Assembly: GCA_044226655.1 (NCBI GenBank)
Contig: JBGAGO010000002.1
Location: 124,001-188,000 of the forward strand
Length of the DNA: 64,000 nt
Direction: 5' to 3'
Source of the DNA: JBEVOS01 sp044226655
GTDB lineage: Bacteria > Pseudomonadota > Alphaproteobacteria > Caulobacterales > Aquidulcibacteraceae
Shown here: in pieces, positions 24,600-32,171 of the stretch
Layout of the letters: each line of letters begins with the position of its first letter
Position numbering within the stretch: position 1 is the stretch's first letter
Notes under the pieces: model-generated
Database searches by the model: none
What the model was told of the DNA's origin: nothing
The model's input: the letters and a program-made list of their open reading frames with translations, nothing else
Made by a program: the position numbers and the translations under genes

Positions 24600-26537
24600 A
24601 TGCTCGAACAAATGCGCTCGCTCACGCGCAACTGGATCTCGCGCATCTTGCTCGGGGTTATCGCGCTCGCCATGGCGATCACGCTGTTCCAGGGCGATTT
24701 CGTGCGCGGCATCACGGGCATGTTCAGCCCGCCCGGCGTGGCGCAGGTCGGCCCGCGCACCATCACCGAGCGCGATCTGCAACGCGAACTCGACACCTTG
24801 CTGCGTCAAGTCCAGGCGCGCGGCGGCCAGAGCCTGTCGCGCGCGGACGCCATTCATGCGGGCCTCCATTTGCGGGCGCTTGAATCGCTCATCCAGCGGC
24901 GCGCGGCGCAGGAATATGCGCGCCGCCTCGGCATCCATGTGTCCGATGCGCAGCTCGCCGAACAAATCCGGCAATTTCCGCAAGTGCGCAACGAATTGAC
25001 CGGCCGCTTCGATCCGCAGGCGTTCGAGAGCTTCGTGCGTGAGATCGGCTATCAGCCGCGCGAATTCGAAGAAGAGCTGCGCGACAGTATGGCCGCCGAC
25101 GAATTGCTGCGCGCGATGACCTCCGGCGTGCGCGCGCCATCGAGCTACGGCAAGCTGATCCTGGCGTTCCGCTCCGAGCGGCGCGTGGTGAGCGTGGCCG
25201 AGATCGACGCCGGCCATGTCGGCCAGATTCCCGCGCCGACGACGGCGCAGCTGCAAGACTTCTACAACGACAACCGCCAGGCCTTCGCCGTGCCGGAATT
25301 CCGCACGGCGACGATCGTGTTCGCGCGCACCAGCGAGTTCGCCGACCGCGTCCAGATCACGGACGAGCGTCTGCGTCAGGAATATGAGCAGCGCCGCGCG
25401 TCGCTCACGCAGCCGGAAAAGCGCAGCTTCGTGCAGATTTCGGCGCCCAACGAGGCCAAGGCCCGCGACGCCGCCGCCCGCCTCTCGCGCGGCGAAGATC
25501 CGACCGCCGTCGCGCACGCGCTCGGCCTTCAGACCGTGCGCATGGCCGACAAGACGGCCGCGGAAGTCGGCGATCCGGGCGTGCGCCAAGCGATCTTTGC
25601 GATGACGCCCGGCGCGCCGGCGCAAGCCGTGCAAGGCCAGCTGACGCCATGGGTCGCGGTGCGGCTCGAAAGCGTGACGGCGGCGGTGACGCCCGATTTC
25701 GCCACGCAGCGCGAGCAAATCCGCCACGACATTGCGACCCAGGAAGGCGGCCAAGCCATGGAAGCCGCGCTCGACGCGTTCGAGACCGCGCGCGATTCCG
25801 GTACGTCGATCGCGGACGCGGCGCGCGCGCAGGGCCTGAGCGTCGTCACGGTTCCGGCTGTGACGGCCGAGGGCCGCGGCGAAAACGGCCAGCCGGTCGC
25901 TGAACTGCTCGACACGCCCGATCTGGTTCACACCATTTTCCAAACCCAGGAAGGCGAGGCGACGGAATTCATGCCGGTGGGTGACGGCGCTTATGCGCTG
26001 CTGCAAGTGGACCGCGTGATCGCGGCCACCACGCGGCCGTTCGACCAAGTGCGCCAGATTCTCGCGCCGCAATGGATCGCGCGTGAACGCGCGCGCCGGC
26101 TTCAGGAGGCGGCTTCGCAGGTCAACGCCGCTGTGGGCCATGGCCAGACATTCGAGGCCGCCGTGCGCGCCGCGGGCGGGCGCCTGCTCGCGCGCTCGCA
26201 AACCGTGGCGCGGCCGAGCGAGGACGACCAGCACGCACAAACCGATCAGCAATTCCTGCAATTGGTGTTCTCGGCGCAGCGCGGCCAGGTCGCCAACGCG
26301 GTGCGGCGCGATGCCGGCGCGGTGCTGCTGGTGAACGTCGAAGAAATCCAGCGCGCCGATCCGGGCGCCAATGCGCAAATGGTCGACTCCTTCAGCCGCC
26401 GCATGGATGGCGAACTCGCTGAAACGCTGGGCCTCACGATCCAGGCCGCGGCGGTCGCCGATGCGCATGTGCGGCGCAACGAGGATCGCATCACCCAATT
26501 GTTCGCGACAGAACAAGGCAATCAGGAAGCGCAATGA
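24600..26537 (+). CDS. PpiD-like peptidyl-prolyl isomerase / periplasmic chaperone
   Basis: 645 residues. Short basic N-terminus, one transmembrane anchor (WISRILLGVIALAMAITLFQG), then a SurA_N-type chaperone domain (residues about 45-175, with ITERDLQRELDTLLRQVQAR), a parvulin-like region at about 245-360 (SLTQPEKRSFVQISAPNEAK), and a long C-terminal helical domain. Layout and length match PpiD/SurA_N_3 proteins that assist folding of outer-membrane proteins as they leave Sec. The parvulin domain looks degenerate, so chaperone rather than isomerase activity is likely. Stop and trpE start overlap (ATGA). Confidence 0.88.
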   Translation: MLEQMRSLTRNWISRILLGVIALAMAITLFQGDFVRGITGMFSPPGVAQVGPRTITERDLQRELDTLLRQVQARGGQSLSRADAIHAGLHLRALESLIQRRAAQEYARRLGIHVSDAQLAEQIRQFPQVRNELTGRFDPQAFESFVREIGYQPREFEEELRDSMAADELLRAMTSGVRAPSSYGKLILAFRSERRVVSVAEIDAGHVGQIPAPTTAQLQDFYNDNRQAFAVPEFRTATIVFARTSEFADRVQITDERLRQEYEQRRASLTQPEKRSFVQISAPNEAKARDAAARLSRGEDPTAVAHALGLQTVRMADKTAAEVGDPGVRQAIFAMTPGAPAQAVQGQLTPWVAVRLESVTAAVTPDFATQREQIRHDIATQEGGQAMEAALDAFETARDSGTSIADAARAQGLSVVTVPAVTAEGRGENGQPVAELLDTPDLVHTIFQTQEGEATEFMPVGDGAYALLQVDRVIAATTRPFDQVRQILAPQWIARERARRLQEAASQVNAAVGHGQTFEAAVRAAGGRLLARSQTVARPSEDDQHAQTDQQFLQLVFSAQRGQVANAVRRDAGAVLLVNVEEIQRADPGANAQMVDSFSRRMDGELAETLGLTIQAAAVADAHVRRNEDRITQLFATEQGNQEAQ

Positions 26538-28072
26538 CGCCGCTCGAACCAGGCCTCGACGATTTCGCCGCGCGCTTTGCGCAAGGCGACGCGGTGGTCT
26601 GGACGCGGCGGCTCTCCGATCTGGAGACGCCGGTGTCGGCGTTTCTGAAGCTGGGCGCACGCCAGCCGGGCGCGTTCCTGTTCGAGAGCGTGGAAGGCGG
26701 CGCGTTTCTTGGCCGCTATTCGATCATCGGCTTGAAGCCCGACCTGATCTGGCGCGTGCGCGCGGGGCGCGCGGAACTGAGCCGCGGCTCTTTCGAGGAG
26801 AGCGCGTTCAAACCCGACAAAGCGCCAGTGCTGGCCTCGCTGCGCAAATTCATCGCGCGCTCAAAGCTCGATCTGCCGGCGCATCTGCCCCCGCCCGCCG
26901 CGGGCCTGTTCGGCTATCTCGCCTATGACATGGTGCGCTTCATCGAGAAGCTGCCGGACAATACCGAAGACCCGCTCGGCCAGCCCGACGCGATGCTGAT
27001 GCGCCCGACGATCGTGGCCGTGTTCGACAATGTGGCGAGCGAGATCACGCTGGTGACGCCGGTGCGCCGCGCGCGCGCCAAGAACGCCGCGCTCGCCTAT
27101 GAGGCGGCGCGCACGCGGCTGGAGCGCGTGCTGCGCCTGCTCGACCGGCCCTTGCCGAAGCGCGCGCCCTCCCCGCCCCCTGCGGCGCAGCCCGCGCCCA
27201 GCTCGAATTTCAGCGAAGCCGCCTATCGCGACGTGGTGGAGCGCTGCAAAGCCTATGCGCGCGCCGGCGACATTTTTCAGGTGGTGCCGAGCCAGCGCTT
27301 CTCCGTGCCGATGAAGGAAAGCGCGTTCGCGCTCTATCGCTCGCTGCGCCGGCTCAATCCCTCGCCTTTCCTGTTTTATCTGAACTTCAAGGATTTCTCG
27401 ATCGTCGGGTCGAGCCCGGAAATTCTGGTGCGGCTGCGCGACGATGTGGTGACGATCCGCCCGATCGCGGGCACGCGTCCGCGCGGCAAGACGCCGGCGG
27501 AAGATCAGGCGCTGGAAGAGGAATTGCTGGCCGATCCGAAAGAGCGCGCCGAGCATCTGATGCTGCTCGATCTCGGCCGCAACGATGTCGGCCGCGTCGC
27601 CAAGCGCGGCAAGGCGCCGGGCGCGAATGCGGCTGGCGCGCTGGAAGCGGGCTCACCCAATGTGCGCGTGACGGCGAGCTTCACGGTCGAGCGCTACAGC
27701 CATGTGATGCACATCGTCTCCAATGTCGAAGGCCGGCTGGCGGATGGGCTCGATGCGGTCGATGCGCTGTTTGCGGGCTTTCCGGCGGGCACGGTCTCAG
27801 GCGCGCCCAAAGTGCGCGCGATGGAGATCATCAACGAGATGGAGCCGCACAAGCGCGGCGTCTATGGCGGCGGGATCGGCTATTTCTCGGCCGGCGGAGC
27901 GATGGACACGTGCATCGCGCTGCGCACGGGCGTGGTGAAGGATGGCCGGCTCTACGTGCAGGCGGGCGGCGGCGTCGTGCTCGACAGCGATCCGCAGCTG
28001 GAGCTGGAAGAAACCCAGCACAAGGCCCGCGCGCTGATCCGCGCGGCGGCGGACGCCTGGCGCTACGATTAG
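26534..28072 (+). CDS. trpE: Anthranilate synthase component I
   Basis: 512 residues. Converts chorismate to anthranilate with ammonia from TrpG. N-terminal regulatory region includes FLFESVEGGAFLGRYSIIGL, with the LE(S) tryptophan-binding type motif. Chorismate domain motifs: DIFQVVPSQRF, PSPFLFYLNFKDFSIVGSSP, IRPIAGTRPRGKT, LLDLGRNDVGRVAKRG, and FPAGTVSGAPKVRAMEIINE. Overlaps ppiD by 4 bases. The partner trpG-D-C block starts 600 bases downstream, separated by a palindromic repeat and a small opposite gene. Confidence 0.97.
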   Translation: MTPLEPGLDDFAARFAQGDAVVWTRRLSDLETPVSAFLKLGARQPGAFLFESVEGGAFLGRYSIIGLKPDLIWRVRAGRAELSRGSFEESAFKPDKAPVLASLRKFIARSKLDLPAHLPPPAAGLFGYLAYDMVRFIEKLPDNTEDPLGQPDAMLMRPTIVAVFDNVASEITLVTPVRRARAKNAALAYEAARTRLERVLRLLDRPLPKRAPSPPPAAQPAPSSNFSEAAYRDVVERCKAYARAGDIFQVVPSQRFSVPMKESAFALYRSLRRLNPSPFLFYLNFKDFSIVGSSPEILVRLRDDVVTIRPIAGTRPRGKTPAEDQALEEELLADPKERAEHLMLLDLGRNDVGRVAKRGKAPGANAAGALEAGSPNVRVTASFTVERYSHVMHIVSNVEGRLADGLDAVDALFAGFPAGTVSGAPKVRAMEIINEMEPHKRGVYGGGIGYFSAGGAMDTCIALRTGVVKDGRLYVQAGGGVVLDSDPQLELEETQHKARALIRAAADAWRYD

Positions 28073-28074
28073 CT

Positions 28075-28126
28075 GTACCGCCGGCTTCCGGCCAGCAGAC
28101 CTCTGCCGCCTGGAAGGCGGCGGTAC
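28075..28126. repeat. Intergenic palindromic repeat, copy 3
   Basis: Arms 28075-28098 and 28103-28126, 20 of 24 complementary, 4-base spacer, starting 2 bases after the trpE stop. Same GTACCGCCGGCTTCC end as the copies at 9788 and 20901. More decayed than the other two; it could act as the trpE terminator or block 3' exonucleases. Confidence 0.85.
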
Positions 28127-28137
28127 GGGGCGTCGGC

Positions 28138-28416
28138 TCAGCCGAACCAGCCCTTCTTCTTTTTCTTGTCAGGTTCCGGCTCGGGCGGGGGCGCAGGACG
28201 AGGTGCGGCCGCCTGAGGCGCGGGCGCGGCGGCGCGCGGCGCGGGTTGAGGTGCGGCGGCCTGGGGCGGCGGCGCTTGCTGGACGGGCGGCGCGGCCGGG
28301 CGCGCGGCCTGCGGCGCTGGTTTGGCCTGCGGCGCTGCTTGGGCCTGCTGTGCGGGCGGAGCCTGTTGCGGGCGCGGCGCGCCGGGCAGCGGGCCTAGCT
28401 TGTCGGCGAAAAACAT
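28138..28416 (-). CDS. Ala/Pro/Gln-rich low-complexity protein with lysine-rich C-terminus
   Basis: 92 residues from ATG 28416 (MFFADKLGPLPGAPRPQQ), almost wholly Ala, Pro and Gln from 12 to 80, ending PEPEPDKKKKKGWFG. GGGGAG and GGAAG lie just ahead of the start. Low-complexity frames arise easily in GC-rich DNA, but the distinct hydrophobic N-terminus, poly-Lys and WFG end argue for a real small disordered protein. Lies opposite to the trp genes, in the trpE-trpG gap. Function unknown. Confidence 0.5.
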   Translation of the reverse strand: MFFADKLGPLPGAPRPQQAPPAQQAQAAPQAKPAPQAARPAAPPVQQAPPPQAAAPQPAPRAAAPAPQAAAPRPAPPPEPEPDKKKKKGWFG

Positions 28417-28580
28417 CTTCCGTGCTCCCCTTGGCCGCTTCGGCGGCGCTTGGCGTTCTGGCGTGTCCCACCCCAATGCACCAGGACGGCGGCTACCGTA
28501 ACCCCCTTCCCGCGCTTCGCCCACACGCCCTGCGCGACCGGGCTTCGACGCGGATGAAAATGCAGATATAGAGGCGCGCG

Positions 28581-28645
28581 ATGACTGCCGGTTCGCTCTT
28601 TCCGACACGCGCGCCCGCCCGATGGCGGCGGTGAGTTCGCTCACC
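28581..28645 (+). promoter_or_regulatory. Possible short upstream ORF and UUCG hairpin before trpG
   Basis: A 17-codon ORF (28581-28634, MTAGSLFPTRAPARWRR) has GAGG 6 bases ahead and one Trp codon three codons before the stop. The stop lies in a hairpin GGTGAG-TTCG-CTCACC (28630-28645). It resembles a weak attenuator layout, but a single Trp codon and no visible terminator make this tentative. Confidence 0.25.
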
Positions 28646-28673
28646 CCTTCAGCGCCAGCGGAAAGCCATGTCC

Positions 28674-29249
28674 ATGATCCTCGTCATCGATAATTACGAC
28701 TCCTTCGTCTACAATTTGGTCCATTACGTCGAAGACCTCGGCGCGCCGACCGAGGTCCATCGCAATGACGCGCTGAGCGTCGACGCCATCCTGAAAAAGA
28801 AGCCGAAAGGCGTGCTGATCTCGCCCGGACCGGGACGGCCCGAGGATGCGGGCGTGTGCATCGAGTTCCTGAAGCGCGCGCCGGCGGATTTGCCGGTGCT
28901 GGGCGTCTGCCTCGGCCATCAGGCGATGGGCGAAGCGTTCGGCGGGGATGTCGTCTCCGCGCGCGCGATCATGCACGGCAAGACCAGCGAGGTGCGCCAT
29001 AAGGGACGCGGGCTTTTCCGCGGCCTGCCCTCTCCGCTGACGGCGACGCGCTATCATTCGCTCGCCGTGAAGCGCGAGACCTTGCCCGACATGTTCGAGA
29101 TCGACGCCGAAACCGAAGACGGCGAGATCATGGGCATGCATCATCGCGACCGGCCCATGTTCGGCCTGCAATTCCATCCCGAGAGCATCGCCAGCCAGCA
29201 TGGCCATGCGCTGATCGGCGCGTTCCTCGATGCGGCGCGCGCGCGATGA
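28674..29249 (+). CDS. trpG: Anthranilate synthase component II, glutamine amidotransferase
   Basis: 191 residues from ATG 28674 (MILVIDNYDSFVYNLVHYVE), chosen because GGAAAG lies 8 bases ahead; an ATG two codons earlier is possible. Class I amidotransferase: oxyanion PGPGRPEDAG, nucleophile Cys in GVCLGHQAMGEAFGG (residue about 80), His/Glu in LQFHPESIASQHG. Supplies ammonia to TrpE. Overlaps trpD by 4 bases (ATGA). Confidence 0.96.
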   Translation: MILVIDNYDSFVYNLVHYVEDLGAPTEVHRNDALSVDAILKKKPKGVLISPGPGRPEDAGVCIEFLKRAPADLPVLGVCLGHQAMGEAFGGDVVSARAIMHGKTSEVRHKGRGLFRGLPSPLTATRYHSLAVKRETLPDMFEIDAETEDGEIMGMHHRDRPMFGLQFHPESIASQHGHALIGAFLDAARAR

Positions 29250-30208
29250 GCCTCGACGCCGATTTCGCCGCGATCCTCGATGGCAAGACGACGCTCGACG
29301 AGACCAAGGATTTCCTGACGCGCTCGGTCGCGTGGATGGCCGATCCTGAAGCGCTCGCCGCCGGCGCGCGCGCGATGCGGGCGCGCATGGTGCGCGTGAC
29401 AGCGCCGGACGGCGCCATCGATGTGTGCGGCACGGGCGGCGATGGCGCGCACACGCTCAACATTTCAACGGCGGTGGCCTTTGTCGTGGCCGGCTGCGGC
29501 GTGGCTGTCGCCAAGCACGGCAATCGCGCGATGTCATCCAAGAGCGGCGCGGCCGATGTGCTAGAGGCGCTGGGCGTGAAGCTGACGGGCGATGTTTCCG
29601 TGCTAGAGCGTTGCCTTCGCGACGCGCGCGTGGCGTTTCTGTTCGCGCAGAACCACCACCCCGCCATGCGCCACGTCGCGCAGGCGCGGCGCGAGCTGGG
29701 CTTTCGCACGATTTTCAACTTGCTCGGCCCGCTCTCCAATCCAGCAAGCGTGAAACGCCAGCTCGTCGGCGTGTTCGGCGCGGATTTCGTGGCGCCGATG
29801 GCCGAGGCGCTGCTTCTGTTGGGCGCAGAGCGCGCCTGGGTCGTGCACGGACCGGGCGGGATTGACGAATTGTGCGCGACGGACGGCAATCTCGTCTCCG
29901 CGCTGATCGATGATCAGGTGGCGGCCGTGTCCATCGCCTATCTCGGCGCGGCGGCTTTGGCGCCTGAGGCGCTGCGTGGCGGCGACGCGGCGGAGAATGC
30001 GGCCGCGCTGCACGCGCTGCTCGACGGATCGAGCCGCAATGACGCCTATCGCGACGCGGTGGAGCTCAACGCGGCGGCGGCGCTGGTCGTGGCGGGCGCA
30101 GCGGCCGATCTGGGCGAAGGCGCGGTCATAGCGCGCGACGCGCTCGAAGATGGCGAAGCGCTCGCCGCGCTCGATGCGCTGATCGCGCTGACCAAGGATG
30201 CGCCATGA
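29246..30208 (+). CDS. trpD: Anthranilate phosphoribosyltransferase
   Basis: 320 residues. Attaches phosphoribose from PRPP to anthranilate. Motifs: VCGTGGDGAHTLNISTAVAF (PRPP loop), VAKHGNRAMSSKSGAADVLE, MRHVAQARRELGFRTIFNLL and GPLSNPASVKRQLVGVFG. Somewhat shorter than the typical 335-345 residues; all substrate motifs are present. Overlaps trpG and trpC by 4 bases each. Confidence 0.96.
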   Translation: MSLDADFAAILDGKTTLDETKDFLTRSVAWMADPEALAAGARAMRARMVRVTAPDGAIDVCGTGGDGAHTLNISTAVAFVVAGCGVAVAKHGNRAMSSKSGAADVLEALGVKLTGDVSVLERCLRDARVAFLFAQNHHPAMRHVAQARRELGFRTIFNLLGPLSNPASVKRQLVGVFGADFVAPMAEALLLLGAERAWVVHGPGGIDELCATDGNLVSALIDDQVAAVSIAYLGAAALAPEALRGGDAAENAAALHALLDGSSRNDAYRDAVELNAAAALVVAGAAADLGEGAVIARDALEDGEALAALDALIALTKDAP

Positions 30209-30987
30209 GCGACGTGCTGCAGAAGATCGTGGCCTATAAGCGAGAGGACGTGGCGCAGCGCAAACGCGCGACGCCGTTCTCCGAGATCGACGCAGCCGCG
30301 CGCGCGCAAACGCCGCCGCGGGGCTTCGCGGATGCGCTGGCGGTCATGACCGCCCGGCCCGCGCTGATCGCGGAGATCAAGAAGGCGAGCCCGTCGAAAG
30401 GCCTCATTCGTGCGGACTTTCATCCGCCCTCGCTGGCGCGCGCCTATGCGGAGGGCGGGGCCGTCTGTCTGTCGGTGCTTACGGACGAGCCAAGCTTCCA
30501 GGGCCATGATTCGTTTCTCGTCGCCGCGCGCGGCGCGGTCGCGCTGCCGGCGCTGCGCAAGGATTTCATGATCGATCCCTGGCAGATTGCAGAGAGCCGC
30601 GCGCTCGGTGCGGACGCGATCCTCGTCATCATGGCCTGCGTCGATGATGAGCTGGCGATCGATCTCACCGAGGCCGCGAGCGATTACGGCATGGACGCGC
30701 TGGTCGAGGTGCACGACGAGGCCGAATTGGAGCGCGCGCTGACGCTCGATGCGCGCCTCATCGGCGTCAACAATCGCGATCTGCGCACGTTCGAAACCAA
30801 ACTCGAAACCACCGAGCGCTTGGCGCCGCGCGTACCGAAGGACCGCATCCTCGTGGCCGAGAGCGGGATCAACACGGGCGTCGACATTGCACGGCTTACG
30901 CGCGCTGGCGCGCGCGCGTTCCTGGTCGGCGAAAGCCTGATGCGGCAGAGCGATGTGGCCGCCGCGACGCGCGCTTTGCTAAGCTGA
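30205..30987 (+). CDS. trpC: Indole-3-glycerol phosphate synthase
   Basis: 260 residues, TIM-barrel enzyme that closes the indole ring. Motifs: LIAEIKKASPSKGLIRADF (catalytic Lys and Ser-Pro-Ser-x-G), LSVLTDEPSFQG, LRKDFMIDPWQIAESRALGA, ALVEVHDEAELERAL, IGVNNRDLRTFET, and VAESGINTGVDIARL. Not fused to TrpF. Last gene of trpGDC; its end overlaps the end of the convergent membrane-protein gene by 9 bases. Confidence 0.97.
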   Translation: MSDVLQKIVAYKREDVAQRKRATPFSEIDAAARAQTPPRGFADALAVMTARPALIAEIKKASPSKGLIRADFHPPSLARAYAEGGAVCLSVLTDEPSFQGHDSFLVAARGAVALPALRKDFMIDPWQIAESRALGADAILVIMACVDDELAIDLTEAASDYGMDALVEVHDEAELERALTLDARLIGVNNRDLRTFETKLETTERLAPRVPKDRILVAESGINTGVDIARLTRAGARAFLVGESLMRQSDVAAATRALLS

Positions 30988-31362
30988 AGCGGGCCGGCGC
31001 GCGCCATAGAGGAAGAGCGCGATGGCCGCGACGATCATGCCCGCGCCGATATAGGTCCAGCGGATATCGCCGTTCATGAAGCTCTGGCCGGGGAATCGGT
31101 TGAGGCCTTGCAGGGCCCAGATCGCGCCGAACACGCCGAACAAAACGCTCGCCGCGCCGGCCAGATCGCGCGCCAAGCCGGTGAACACCGACCACGATCC
31201 GAGCGCTGCGCCGATCAGGATCATCACCAGCCCGATGATGAGTCCGCGCTGGCTGCCCATCTCTGTTGCGCCGAAGATATGAAGCGCCTGCAGCAAGCCG
31301 ATCACGCCGAAGATCGCCAAGACGATCCCAATGCCGCCGAGCATGATTTTGAATCCGGTCAT
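30979..31362 (-). CDS. Four-helix membrane protein, function unknown
   Basis: 127 residues with about four hydrophobic segments (FKIMLGGIGIVLAIFGVIGL, LIIGLVMILIGAALGSW, AASVLFGVFGAIWAL, YIGAGMIVAAIALFLYG). Gly/Ala-rich helices, no catalytic motif, no recognised family. Sits between convergent trpC and divergent lexA; its 5' side shares a 125-base gap with lexA that contains SOS boxes, so it could also be damage-regulated. Confidence 0.75.
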   Translation of the reverse strand: MTGFKIMLGGIGIVLAIFGVIGLLQALHIFGATEMGSQRGLIIGLVMILIGAALGSWSVFTGLARDLAGAASVLFGVFGAIWALQGLNRFPGQSFMNGDIRWTYIGAGMIVAAIALFLYGARRPASA

Positions 31363-31441
31363 CGCCCGATCCTCCCTGTTCGCTTCAAGTATAGACGCGC
31401 CTCATCTGCGACAAAGCCAATGCCAGCTTGACGCGAGTCGG

Positions 31442-31480
31442 GAACGGACATAGAACAACGACAACGTTCACTGTTTGGTC
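31442..31480. promoter_or_regulatory. Two LexA (SOS) boxes upstream of lexA
   Basis: GAAC-N7-GAAC at 31442-31456 is an exact alphaproteobacterial LexA box (GTTC-N7-GTTC) on the minus strand. A second site, GTTC-N7-GGTC at 31466-31480, has one mismatch and ends 7 bases before the lexA ATG. Together they indicate autorepression of lexA, possibly also control of the divergent membrane-protein gene at 31362. Confidence 0.85.
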
Positions 31481-31487
31481 CTGGCCG

Positions 31488-32171
31488 ATGCTGACCTCGA
31501 AACAAAAAGAACTGCTTCTCTACATCCACAGCCGCATCAAGGAGACGGGCGTTTCCCCCTCCTTCGATGAGATGAAGGAAGCGCTCGATCTGGCGTCGAA
31601 GTCCGGCATTCACCGGCTCATCACGGCGCTGGAGGAGCGCGGCTTTCTGCGCCGCCTGCCGCATCGGGCGCGCGCGCTCGAGGTGTTGAAGCTGCCCGAT
31701 AGCGCGACGCCTTCGGCGCCGCCGCGCGGGCGCGGCCAATTCCGTCCCTCCGTCGTCAGCCAGCCCAATGCGGCGATGGCCGCGGCGGCGCGCGGCGTGC
31801 CGATCGTCGGCCGCATCGCGGCGGGCGTGCCGATCGAAGCGCTGCAAAGCGAAGTCGGCCGCGTCGAAGCGCCGGAAGATTTGGGCGATCCCAAGGATCT
31901 GTTCGCGCTCGAAGTGAAGGGCGACAGCATGATCGGCGCCGGCATTCTCGAAGGCGATATCGTCATCCTGAAGAAGACCGATTCCGCCGACAGCGGCGAT
32001 ATCGTCGTGGCGCTCATCGACGAAGAAGAAGCCACGCTGAAGCGGCTGCGCAAGAAGGGCAATTCCGTCGCGCTCGAAGCGGCCAATCCGGCGTATGAGA
32101 CGCGCATTTTCGGGCCTGACCGCGTGCGCATTCAGGGCCGCCTCGTCGGCCTGCATCGGCGCTACATCTAG
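31488..32171 (+). CDS. lexA: LexA, SOS response repressor
   Basis: 227 residues from ATG 31488. N-terminal winged helix (MLTSKQKELLLYIHSRIKET, SFDEMKEALDLASKSGIHRL), flexible linker to about 100, then the self-cleavage domain: scissile Ala-Gly in GRIAAGVPIEA, catalytic Ser in VKGDSMIGAGILEGD, and Lys in EEATLKRLRKKG. Cleaves itself on RecA filaments to free SOS genes. SOS boxes lie directly upstream. Its end overlaps the end of convergent comEC by 4 bases. Confidence 0.96.
   Translation: MLTSKQKELLLYIHSRIKETGVSPSFDEMKEALDLASKSGIHRLITALEERGFLRRLPHRARALEVLKLPDSATPSAPPRGRGQFRPSVVSQPNAAMAAAARGVPIVGRIAAGVPIEALQSEVGRVEAPEDLGDPKDLFALEVKGDSMIGAGILEGDIVILKKTDSADSGDIVVALIDEEEATLKRLRKKGNSVALEAANPAYETRIFGPDRVRIQGRLVGLHRRYI

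Noticed and set aside
24579..26660. 693-codon minus-strand open frame opposite the PpiD-like gene
   Set aside because: Composition typical of an antisense frame in GC-rich DNA; the sense frame has an anchor and SurA domain.
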